Positions 1-7,837 of a DNA stretch of 41,131 bases are shown in pieces. Position numbers and translations under genes: made by a program. Source of the stretch: Saprospiraceae bacterium UBA2329 (GTDB lineage Bacteria; Bacteroidota; Bacteroidia; Chitinophagales; Saprospiraceae); the NCBI GenBank assembly GCA_002344975.1, contig DDUV01000027.1:68473-109603 (forward strand), given 5' to 3'. Positions within the stretch are counted from its first letter, which is position 1; every line of letters starts with the position of its first letter. The notes under the pieces were generated by a model. That model saw only the letters and a program-made list of their open reading frames with translations. It was not told where the DNA came from and searched no databases.

Positions 1-80
1 ATCGGGAATCCGAAATCGGGAATCCGAAATCCGAAATCCGGAATCCGAAATCTTGAATTTTGAATCCAAAATCTTGAACA
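1..80. repeat. Short degenerate tandem repeat, word GAATCCGAAATC
   Basis: The left edge is made of repeated words of the type AATCCGAAAT and AATCTTGAAT. They run up to, and apparently into, the start of the first gene. The same words recur just before the aminotransferase gene at 11793-11820, so this is a dispersed intergenic repeat family and not a local accident. No coding role is visible. Confidence 0.7.
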
Positions 81-1345
81 CAGAACTCTTCATAGCGCGC
101 AAAGTAGCCGGAGCCGGTCGCAAGTCCTTCTCCCGGCTCATCATACGCATTGCCGTAGTGGCCGTAGCGTTGAGCGTTGCCGTGATGATCGTTTCTTCCG
201 CCTTGATTTCCGGTTTTAAAAAAGAGATCAGCAGCAAGGTTTTTGGTTTTTGGGGCCATATCCATATTTCCAACACAGACATCGGTACCGGCTTCCTCGA
301 AACCCGGCCCGTCTCCAAAGATCAGTCGTTTTATCCGCATTTGGACACCCTGCGCCGGATTGATTACATGGATATGGGCTTTCAGCGCAGCACCAAAGGC
401 GGCGTCCGACACATACAAACCTATGCCCTCAAGCCCGGCATCATCAAGTCGAAAAGCGAGATTGAGGGCATCATCATCAAAGGCATCGGCGCCGATTTCG
501 ACTGGAGCTTTGTGCAGCGCTATCTCATTGAGGGCGAGCCGCTTGACCTCGCCGATACGATGCCTTCTTCCGACATCATTATCTCCAAACAAACCGCCGA
601 CCGGCTCCGCGTAAGCATCGGCGACCGATTCATCATTCACTTCGTGGAGCAGGGCGAGCAGCTCAAACGCCGCTTTACTGTCAAAGGGATTTACAAAACC
701 GGCCTCGAAGAATACGACAAGGTTTTCGCGCTGGCCGACCTCCGTCAGGTGCAGCAACTCTTGGGCTGGAGCGAAGATCAGGTGGGCGGTTTTGAGGTGT
801 TTGTGGACAACCTCGACGACCTCAATGCCGTCGCCGATTACGTTTATTACAACCAACTCTCCAACGAACTCTACGCCGAAACCATCCGGGAAAAACTCCC
901 TGAAATTTTTGAATGGCTTGAATTACAGGATATTAACGAGGTCGTCATCCTTGCCATGATGATCGTGGTGGCCCTCATCAATATGATCACCGCCCTGCTC
1001 ATCCTCATCCTGGAACGCACCAACATGATCGGTATGCTCAAGGCCCTCGGCGCCGCCGACCGCAGCATTCGCCGCATTTTTCTGTACTACGCCGCTTACA
1101 TCGTGGGGCTGGGGCTGTTTTGGGGCAATGTCATTGGGTTGGGACTGTGTTTTTTGCAAAAACAATTCCGGTTCATTCGTTTGGATGAAGAGAATTACTA
1201 CCTCTCCGAAGCCCCGGTGGACGTGCAATGGCTCTCTGTGCTGGCGCTCAACGCAGGTACGCTGTTCGTCATCCTTCTTTTTCTGATTTTGCCTTCGTTT
1301 TTGGTTTCCCGCATCAGTCCGGTGAAGGCCATCCGATTCCAGTAA
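53..1345 (+). CDS. FtsX/LolC-E-like ABC transporter permease
   Basis: This is a 430-residue inner-membrane permease of the MacB/LolC-LolE/FtsX type, whose members move lipoproteins or other envelope substrates with a separate ATPase. It has an N-terminal membrane helix (about residues 30-55), a large periplasmic domain (about 56-290) and three C-terminal helices (about 298-325, 343-370 and 395-420). It ends with the family-typical ISPVKAIRF motif. The frame is open to the left edge and the proposed TTG start lies inside a short repeat. A second TTG at 74, giving MNTELFIARK, fits family N-termini better and may be the real start. No ATPase gene lies downstream, so the partner must be elsewhere. 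The family is clear; the substrate is unknown. Confidence 0.85.
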   Translation: MNFESKILNTELFIARKVAGAGRKSFSRLIIRIAVVAVALSVAVMIVSSALISGFKKEISSKVFGFWGHIHISNTDIGTGFLETRPVSKDQSFYPHLDTLRRIDYMDMGFQRSTKGGVRHIQTYALKPGIIKSKSEIEGIIIKGIGADFDWSFVQRYLIEGEPLDLADTMPSSDIIISKQTADRLRVSIGDRFIIHFVEQGEQLKRRFTVKGIYKTGLEEYDKVFALADLRQVQQLLGWSEDQVGGFEVFVDNLDDLNAVADYVYYNQLSNELYAETIREKLPEIFEWLELQDINEVVILAMMIVVALINMITALLILILERTNMIGMLKALGAADRSIRRIFLYYAAYIVGLGLFWGNVIGLGLCFLQKQFRFIRLDEENYYLSEAPVDVQWLSVLALNAGTLFVILLFLILPSFLVSRISPVKAIRFQ

Positions 1346-1417
1346 TAATACCGCCGGTTCCGACGATTGCTGTGTCCTTCAATTTTGTGCCATTGGATAA
1401 ACATAATGATTCTGTTT

Positions 1418-4400
1418 TTACTTTCCCAACCGCCACCAGCTTCTTTTTGTTACAGGTCTTACATTGCCCCAGGCCGTAGCTGCCGCCCAATACGCCGGAT
1501 GTGCCTCATCGTGAGGGTGTTGTGAAATGTAATCCAATTTGGCTTTTTGTAATGCAGCGTCTTTTCGCTCGCCCGTACTGATGTTTTTCAAAAACTTCAG
1601 CATCAGATCGGCATGGCGGGCGTCGTCCACAGACCACAAAGTAGCCACCACACTGCGCGCCCCGGCATGAAAAAAGCCTTTGGCAATGCTCACCACTCCC
1701 TCGCCTGCGCGATATTCGCCCACTGACGTTTCGCAGGCGCTCAGCACCACCAATTCTGCCGGAATATGGCGGGCATACAAATCGCGGGAATACACCACCG
1801 GCGCCGCGGTATCGCCCGGCTCGTGATGAAACGCGAGGTACGACATATCGCCGATGCTGCGCCCGGCCCGGCCATGCGTGGCCTGCAACAATATCCGGTA
1901 GCGCCCGGCCTCCTCCAAAAATACATCCGAACGGGCACGGCGGCCCTCAAAAAGCCGTCCGCCCAGCAATGCCGTTGCCCGGCGTGCCTCCTCGGCTCCA
2001 TAGCGCAAGGGAGGCAACCCTGATGGATGTGCTTTAAAATCAGGGGCAAAAGCGGCCATGTTGCGCAGTCTTTTCTCTACCGGCGCGGCCTCCAGCATGG
2101 CCCAGTGCGCCGCCGAATAGGCGTAGGAAATGGTGTGCTTTTTCAGCAAATAAGCATGCTTTTTGAACAGACCGGCATCCTCCGGCATCTTGCTCAGCAA
2201 TGCCTCAAATGGCAGGTAGCAGGCGGCGCCGTCGGGCATCAGCACCCATTCTTTTTGGGCGGCGGCCGGCGAGGCATCCAATGGCGACAACAGTTCCCGG
2301 TAGAGGTCGGCAGCCAAGAGGGCATAACGTTTGGCCAAGCTGTCGGCCACGAGCATGGGCGCGCCGATGTATTCGTACACGCTTTGTCTGAATGCCGTTG
2401 TTTTTTGTTGAAAATCAGCACTTTTGCGAAACGCCAGACCCTTGAATTGTTCCGGGGTGATGACAAAAACAAGCCACAGACTGTCGGCGTCAAAGTACTT
2501 GATGAGGGCCTGTTGAGGCCGGAGCAGCCGCTTTTGCAGCTCGGCTACATCCGTCGCAGCACTGCCGTCGGGATCGCCCAGCCCCAGATGGGCAGCCCCT
2601 TCATTGTTACGGGTCCAATGCCGCCATTGCTCTCTGAGTTCGGCCAATTGGAGGTCTGCCCGGTGTTGCTGAGCCGGGTCGGTGCTCAGGAGCCGTTCTT
2701 TTTCCAAACGATGTATATCTGCATGAATCCGGCGCAAGCGTTGCCGCAAAGAATCGGGCAGCGGCGCACTTTCGCCCAGCCACTCCCGTTGCGAAATTTC
2801 CGACCATTGCAGGCTTTTGTCGGCTTCGGCCAACTGGAAAGCACGGAGCAAAAAGCCTTGATTATCATGCTGTTGATACAGTTGAAAAAACGCCTGCATC
2901 GCCACTCGAATGGTGGGCAACATGCGGGCGTAAGCCACCTGCCTGGCCCGCGCATCGTCTAAGGCAGTTCGGTACAGACCCGCCTGAAGCAAGGCTGCAT
3001 AGAGTGAATCGGCGGCGCTTCTCAAGTCGGCAGCCTCGTTGCGTTGCAGCGCAATTCGGGTATAAAGCTCGCCCTGACGGAGTCTCCGCGCATTTTGCTC
3101 GCCGACCGGCAGCCCGGCGATGTGCGGCGCAGCATCCTTGAGCCATTTTGTGGCCAGATCGTAGCGTTGCAGGCGAATGGAGGCGGCGGCTTTGTTTTGA
3201 AAAAAAGTAGCCTGCGCAGCGTGATCGTCGGCAGCGAGGTAGGGCTTGGTTTTTTCAAAAAACGTCAGCGCGTCGGCGGCCCGGCCTGAACTCAGGAGCG
3301 CGGCGCCGGTATTGTTGAGCGTAGTCGCCAGATCGGATGAAGCGGCGGGCATTTGTGCATAAAAAACGGACTGCGCCACGCCATAGTGCCGAAGCGCGGC
3401 GGGGTAGTTGTGCAGGGCGGCATAGCAATTGCCGATGCTGTTGTGCAGCGCGCCGAGGGTCGGGTGCAGCGTGCCCAATGACGCTTCGAGGGGCGGCAGC
3501 GCAGCGAGGTGATGCTCCAATGCCAGGCCGTATTCGCCTTGATACTGCCGGCAGCGGCCTATCTTGTGCCACAGGGTCATGGCGGGCACGGAAGGTTCTC
3601 CAAATACTTGAGAATGAATATCGTAAGCCCTGCGAAAATGATCGAGCGCCACCATAAAATCGCCTCTGTCGAAGTACAAATCCCCCAGGTTTTCGCGTAT
3701 CGTAGCCACGGTGGGGTGTTGTGTTCCCAAAGCATAGATGGTGTTTTGGAGCGCCGTTTGAAAATGTTCCAAAGCTTCATCGGGGCGGTGCATGGCCATG
3801 AGGCAATTGCCGATGCTGTTGTGCAACAGGGCGGTTTTGGGATGTTGTTCGCCCCATCGTTCCCGGCGAATGAGCAAGGCTTCCTGATAGTAGTGCCAGG
3901 CCGAATCGGGGCGGCCGGCCAGATACGCACAGTTGCCCAAATTGCTGAGACTGACGGCAATTTCAGGATGCCGGGGCGGTAATACGGCTTGGCGAATGCG
4001 CCAGGCAGCACGGTGCATTTCGATGGCTTCGGCATAGCGGGCTTCGGAGGCCAGGCAATTGCCTATGTTGTTGAGTGCCGAGGCTGTTTTTTCGTGTTGC
4101 ATTCCGAAAAACTGGGTGCGAATCTTCAAAACCTGCCGGAAATATTGCCCGGCTTGCGCCAATTCACTCCTGCGATAGTGGCAGTCGCCCATGCCGTTGA
4201 GCGCATCGGCGGTAGCGGGGTGGGAGGGGCCACAATGCCTGAGCGCCAATTGCCATGCGATCAGATACTGCTGCCAGGCGCCGTCGGGTTGGCCTGTTTC
4301 CAGAAAAACATTGCCGAGTAAAACCAATGCCTCTGCCGTAGCGGGATAGTCGGCGCGGGGCGGGCGTTGCAGGAGTACCAAAGCCTGTTGAGCCGATTGG

Positions 4401-4549
4401 GAAGCTTCGTCATAGCGGCCGGCGGCCAATAAGGTACGCGATTGCTCTATCCAATACGCGGGTTGTTGGCGTCCGAAGTCAAACGGGGCGGCTTGCATCG
4501 AATGAGCAAGGGCCGCACACCAAACGATTATTTGAACGAAGCGATTCAT
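1418..4549 (-). CDS. TPR-CHAT domain protein (caspase-like)
   Basis: This 1043-residue protein has an N-terminal hydrophobic segment (about 4-20, probable signal peptide). Next come about ten tetratricopeptide repeats of the kinesin-light-chain type (about 35-420, recurrent ALNNIGNC and HYRRAL-like words), a helical linker (about 430-640) and a C-terminal CHAT domain (about 690-1030). The caspase-type His-Cys pair is present: H892 in LQATHGRAG and C939 in VVLSACETSVG. CHAT proteases cleave protein partners, and the TPRs usually sense or bind the trigger. The gene stands alone, converging on the permease gene. A signal peptide would put it in the periplasm or envelope, unlike cytoplasmic defence CHAT proteins. 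The partner and substrate cannot be read from the sequence. Confidence 0.87.
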   Translation of the reverse strand: MNRFVQIIVWCAALAHSMQAAPFDFGRQQPAYWIEQSRTLLAAGRYDEASQSAQQALVLLQRPPRADYPATAEALVLLGNVFLETGQPDGAWQQYLIAWQLALRHCGPSHPATADALNGMGDCHYRRSELAQAGQYFRQVLKIRTQFFGMQHEKTASALNNIGNCLASEARYAEAIEMHRAAWRIRQAVLPPRHPEIAVSLSNLGNCAYLAGRPDSAWHYYQEALLIRRERWGEQHPKTALLHNSIGNCLMAMHRPDEALEHFQTALQNTIYALGTQHPTVATIRENLGDLYFDRGDFMVALDHFRRAYDIHSQVFGEPSVPAMTLWHKIGRCRQYQGEYGLALEHHLAALPPLEASLGTLHPTLGALHNSIGNCYAALHNYPAALRHYGVAQSVFYAQMPAASSDLATTLNNTGAALLSSGRAADALTFFEKTKPYLAADDHAAQATFFQNKAAASIRLQRYDLATKWLKDAAPHIAGLPVGEQNARRLRQGELYTRIALQRNEAADLRSAADSLYAALLQAGLYRTALDDARARQVAYARMLPTIRVAMQAFFQLYQQHDNQGFLLRAFQLAEADKSLQWSEISQREWLGESAPLPDSLRQRLRRIHADIHRLEKERLLSTDPAQQHRADLQLAELREQWRHWTRNNEGAAHLGLGDPDGSAATDVAELQKRLLRPQQALIKYFDADSLWLVFVITPEQFKGLAFRKSADFQQKTTAFRQSVYEYIGAPMLVADSLAKRYALLAADLYRELLSPLDASPAAAQKEWVLMPDGAACYLPFEALLSKMPEDAGLFKKHAYLLKKHTISYAYSAAHWAMLEAAPVEKRLRNMAAFAPDFKAHPSGLPPLRYGAEEARRATALLGGRLFEGRRARSDVFLEEAGRYRILLQATHGRAGRSIGDMSYLAFHHEPGDTAAPVVYSRDLYARHIPAELVVLSACETSVGEYRAGEGVVSIAKGFFHAGARSVVATLWSVDDARHADLMLKFLKNISTGERKDAALQKAKLDYISQHPHDEAHPAYWAAATAWGNVRPVTKRSWWRLGK

Positions 4550-4598
4550 TGTGCTTCCGGTCAGCGTTTTTTCGTTACTATTCAGCGGGCCTCCAAAA

Positions 4599-4751
4599 GC
4601 TACGAGCTATGAGTCACGAGCTATGAGTTTGTTTATTCGATGAAAAATTAGATTTTTCATTTGGGAGAATTTCAAAATCTCATCTTGAAAAAAGGCCCTT
4701 TTTTTATTTTGGGAAATCAAACTCGTGACTCAAAGCTCGCGGCTAGCGGCT
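4599..4751. repeat. Inverted repeats in the 4550-4796 intergenic region
   Basis: The 247-base gap holds no gene. Bases 4604-4620 and 4722-4738 are inverted copies over 17 bases with one mismatch (core GAGTCACGAG). Between them is a perfect 9-base hairpin with a 3-base loop at 4640-4660 (ATGAAAAAT / ATTTTTCAT). There is also an A-tract/GGCC/T-tract element at about 4687-4710. These could terminate transcription of the 358-residue gene, or be a dispersed repeat of the genome. Neither is proven. Confidence 0.55.
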
Positions 4752-4796
4752 TTTTGCAGGGCGACTGTATAGTCACCTTTGACGAAAATGAACACT

Positions 4797-5873
4797 TTAT
4801 TTTTTATTACCCCTTAGCCAGTATTCCACAATCGGCGTGAGGGTGAATTCTACTTTTTTAAAACGTTCCGGTTTGGGTGTTTTCAAAGCTGCAAGCAGTT
4901 CGAGCATGGCGGGCCGGAAATCGGCGCCGGGCACTTTGGAAAACTGCTCGTCTATGGCGCGCAACAAGCGCTCGATGCTGAAATGCTCGAAATGCCAGTC
5001 CTGAAGATCGTTGGCGTCGGTAATGCGGCTGCGAATCTCGGCGGCTGTCCGGCGGATACTGCGGTTGATGGGTTCGACGAAAAGTTCGGGATGCGGCACC
5101 TCATTGCCGTCAATGAACTGATACACATACGATTGCCACTCAGTATCATTGAGCAGGCGAATGAGTTCGGCTTCCCAGTCGGGGCGTGATTTTACTTTTT
5201 CTACGGCGGCATTGCGCACATCGGCGTCGTGGTAGCGCCCGGTGAGCGAGAGGATGTTTACCAATGGGTCTTCCGGCTGGTGCGCGGCTATTTTGTCTAA
5301 ATGGTGTTGATGCTGAGATTGCTCCCGTTGTTGATGATACTCAGCCTGTTCGGCGTTTTGTCTGGCAGAAGCCCGAAACCACCCGAACAGCATGGTCAGC
5401 CCGATGATCGCGCAAATGCCCATGCCGGCGAGGAAAGGAATTTTGACCCAAAGTTCAGGCGCTGCCACCTGTTTTTCCGAGTTGATGAATACCGCCAGCG
5501 GCACGAGTACCAAGAGGGGCAGCCAGACAGCAGCCTGTGCATCGGCTAACCATTTGAGAAATTGCGGCAACTCGCCAGGGTGCCATTCGCTGCGAAACAT
5601 GCCGCTGAGTGTAACGGCAAAGAAAAACGCCAACCAGCCCGTAAAAATGAGCAGATTGCGATTTTGAGGAGCTAAAGGCGCCCAGTTGAACAGGCCGTTT
5701 TTGCCGGCATACCAGGCCAATAAGCCGCTGAACAGAAACAATGCGCCGCCGTATAGGATCATGGCAAAAGCGTAGCCGACGCCTCTGTCTCCGCCGGGCG
5801 CGGGCGAGGAGGTGAGCTGAACGAAGGCAATGAGGGCCAGGGTGATGAAGACGAGGAGGATGTTTCCGAGCAT
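4797..5873 (-). CDS. Uncharacterised five-helix membrane protein
   Basis: This is a 358-residue protein of unknown family. The N-terminal half has five likely membrane helices (about 1-20, 36-58, 72-94, 112-131 and 145-166). A charged, Gln/His-rich helical stretch follows (about 168-195), then a soluble C-terminal domain of about 160 residues. The C-terminal domain is all-helical and weakly resembles HEAT/ARM repeats (HDADVRNAAVEKVKSRPDW). Its own start lies 13 bases from the stop of the gene at 5887-6330 on the same strand, so the two are probably co-transcribed. No catalytic motif was seen, and I do not assign a function. Confidence 0.75.
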   Translation of the reverse strand: MLGNILLVFITLALIAFVQLTSSPAPGGDRGVGYAFAMILYGGALFLFSGLLAWYAGKNGLFNWAPLAPQNRNLLIFTGWLAFFFAVTLSGMFRSEWHPGELPQFLKWLADAQAAVWLPLLVLVPLAVFINSEKQVAAPELWVKIPFLAGMGICAIIGLTMLFGWFRASARQNAEQAEYHQQREQSQHQHHLDKIAAHQPEDPLVNILSLTGRYHDADVRNAAVEKVKSRPDWEAELIRLLNDTEWQSYVYQFIDGNEVPHPELFVEPINRSIRRTAAEIRSRITDANDLQDWHFEHFSIERLLRAIDEQFSKVPGADFRPAMLELLAALKTPKPERFKKVEFTLTPIVEYWLRGNKK

Positions 5874-5886
5874 GGTGTTTTGGATT

Positions 5887-6330
5887 TTAATGATAAATCT
5901 GGAGCCAGTATCCCTCTATTTTAAAATGACCGCGTCCGCCGGTTTTGTCTGTAACCACTTGGCGACCAATGCTTTCTAACACTTCTTCCCGGCGAAATAA
6001 AGGAAGAGAAGTGGCAGTTTCCCAGCTTTCTGCATCGGGAATAAAAATGCCCGCTACTGTTTCGCCGCCGCCCAGTTCATAGTACATCGAAAAACGAGCC
6101 TCATGGCTGCGGTAATGCACCTGCCCGCTGCGTCCATTCTCTGTGTAGGAAATCAGGCTGCCGGAAGCTGCGGGGTGCGTTGGAGCGGGCGAGACTCGTG
6201 TTTTTCTGAAAAAATTGTGATATACCAGACTTCCTATGACCACCGCTGCCAGCCCAATCCAGAGCCAGGGCGAATTTCGCACAGATTCGGGAATGGGAGC
6301 ACGGAATTTGTACAAGAATAGTTGGCACAT
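5887..6330 (-). CDS. Uncharacterised single-pass membrane protein
   Basis: This 147-residue protein has one membrane helix at about residues 22-42 (WLWIGLAAVVIGSLVYHNFF). After it comes a soluble domain rich in short beta-strand-like segments, with the word YTENGRSGQVHYRSHEARF. The domain contains a basic/aromatic stretch and ends in WLQIYH. No known family was recognised. It is the first gene of a likely two-gene unit with the 358-residue membrane protein, 13 bases away. A near-consensus -7 box (GAACTTTG, reverse strand) sits around 6360, about 30 bases upstream of the start. Both products are probably inner-membrane proteins, and their joint role is unknown. Confidence 0.7.
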   Translation of the reverse strand: MCQLFLYKFRAPIPESVRNSPWLWIGLAAVVIGSLVYHNFFRKTRVSPAPTHPAASGSLISYTENGRSGQVHYRSHEARFSMYYELGGGETVAGIFIPDAESWETATSLPLFRREEVLESIGRQVVTDKTGGRGHFKIEGYWLQIYH

Positions 6331-6377
6331 GGCAGATAATGAATTTTAGGTTGTAGGGGCAAAGTTCGCGTTTTTTT

Positions 6378-7373
6378 TCATCGTTCGTCTTCCCGGGCTT
6401 GTTTTAAATCTCTGTTGATGGCAATGCCCGCGTTGAGTTCAAACCCGATGAGCAGCCCCAGTGCATTGAGTTGGAGCCACAGCATCGTCACAATGATGGT
6501 GCCGAAACTGCCGTAGAGCTTGTTGTAATTGCCAAAATTATCCACATAAAAAGAAAAAATCAGCGAGGTGAGCAGGCACAAAATAGTGGCCAGCGTGGCG
6601 CCCGGCGAGAACCACCGGAATTTGCGTCGCACGGCCGCGCCGAACCTGTAAATAATGGCGATGCCGAAATAATAAACCGACACAATAGTGAGCCAGCGAA
6701 GGATGGAAATGCTCCACTCCGTCACGCGGTTCCAGCCGGTCCAGGCGCCTGCCGCGTGGATGATCTGGTTGCCCAGAATGATGAGCACCACCGATGCCAG
6801 CAACAAAAACGCCAACAGAAAAGTGAGCATGGACGCGATGCCCCGTTTGCTGAGCGCATTGCGTTTGATGAAGGTGCGGGCGTACGATTTTTCAAAACCC
6901 TGCATGAGAGCCAACATACCATTGGAGGCAAAAAACAGGGCCAGAAAAAAACCGAAAGACAACAAACCTACCCTGGGATTGGTGGTCAGGTCTTCTATAA
7001 AATTTGATATGTGCAGCCCCACATCGCCCGGCACAATCTGCTGAATTTCATGCTGAAGCACATCCTCGAAATGATCGCCCTCGTTGGGCAGGTAGTGCAG
7101 GAAGTACTTGCGGAGATGAGGCAGCAATGTAAAAAGGGAAATGAGCGCCGGAAACAAAGCCAGAAAGAAGCTGTACGCAATGGCATTGGCCCGCAAAAAC
7201 AAGTCGAAACGCTGTATTTCATTGGTTGTAAAAACCACCACATCATAAATGGGCACACGCGAAAACCCCGGCAGTGAGCGGCGCTTGGCCCACACCAACA
7301 ATTTTCGCATCCACCTGGCACGCATCAGGCGGCGCTTCCATTGCTCGATATCAGGTAGTTGGGGCTTTTTCAA
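6378..7373 (-). CDS. YihY/virulence factor BrkB family membrane protein
   Basis: This is a 331-residue inner-membrane protein of the YihY/BrkB family, once annotated as ribonuclease BN. It has the family pattern of about six membrane helices. The first follows the conserved NAIAYSFFLALFPALISLFTLLP segment (about residues 63-85). Later helices lie near 130-155, 182-208, 225-250, 258-282 and 292-318. The C-terminal LYGSFGTIIVTMLWLQLNALGLLIGFELNAGI region is diagnostic. The gene overlaps the thioesterase gene by 23 bases, so the two are translationally coupled. The transport role proposed for this family is unsettled, so only the family is assigned. Confidence 0.92.
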   Translation of the reverse strand: MKKPQLPDIEQWKRRLMRARWMRKLLVWAKRRSLPGFSRVPIYDVVVFTTNEIQRFDLFLRANAIAYSFFLALFPALISLFTLLPHLRKYFLHYLPNEGDHFEDVLQHEIQQIVPGDVGLHISNFIEDLTTNPRVGLLSFGFFLALFFASNGMLALMQGFEKSYARTFIKRNALSKRGIASMLTFLLAFLLLASVVLIILGNQIIHAAGAWTGWNRVTEWSISILRWLTIVSVYYFGIAIIYRFGAAVRRKFRWFSPGATLATILCLLTSLIFSFYVDNFGNYNKLYGSFGTIIVTMLWLQLNALGLLIGFELNAGIAINRDLKQAREDER

Positions 7374-7776
7374 AATGCGCTCTCAGTTTTTCAAGTAGGA
7401 ATTCAGGCGCTGCGATGGTTTTGCCGCTTTTTGCATCCACAAAACACAGCCGCACCGAGCCGCCGTTGACCAACTTGCGGTTTTCGTTGAAAATTTCGAC
7501 CTCGAAAGTGATGAATTTTTCCGGCAACCGGCGCAGCGTGGTGCGTATCGTCAGCAATTCGTCGTAGTAAGCCGGTCGCACATAGCGCATTTGCAAGGAT
7601 ACTACCGGCATCAGCACGCCGCGCTCCTGCTCCATTTCGCGGTAGGTCAGCCCCGATGCGCGCAACATTTCTACGCGGCCTATCTCGTAGTACTGGGCAT
7701 AGTTGCCGTAGTAGAGGTAGCCCATTTGGTCGGTCTCGCCGTAGCGCACGCGCTTCTGAAATTCGTGTATCAGCAT
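7351..7776 (-). CDS. Acyl-CoA thioesterase, hotdog fold (YbgC/4HBT-like)
   Basis: This 141-residue cytoplasmic enzyme is of the 4-hydroxybenzoyl-CoA thioesterase/YbgC type and hydrolyses acyl-CoA thioesters. The family signature is intact near the N-terminus: RVRYGETDQMGYLYYGNYAQYYE, with the catalytic Asp in ETDQMG. I chose the ATG at 7776 (MLIHEFQKRVRY). A longer reading would begin with TTG at 7803, but that codon lies inside a clear -7 promoter box (CAAAGATA at 7801-7808, read on the minus strand). The YihY gene overlaps its 3' end. The physiological substrate cannot be read from the sequence. Confidence 0.9.
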   Translation of the reverse strand: MLIHEFQKRVRYGETDQMGYLYYGNYAQYYEIGRVEMLRASGLTYREMEQERGVLMPVVSLQMRYVRPAYYDELLTIRTTLRRLPEKFITFEVEIFNENRKLVNGGSVRLCFVDAKSGKTIAAPEFLLEKLRAHFEKAPTT

Positions 7777-7800
7777 CTTTGTTGATCGGATGTAGGAGCG

Positions 7801-7808
7801 CAAAGATA
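7801..7808 (-). promoter_or_regulatory. Bacteroidota -7 box TATCTTTG
   Basis: On the minus strand this reads TATCTTTG and matches TAnnTTTG. It lies 25 bases upstream of the thioesterase ATG at 7776. No good -33 TTTG was seen at the usual 19-base spacing. Confidence 0.6.
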
Positions 7809-7837
7809 CTTAGAATCCGACACAAAAAGATAAGTTA

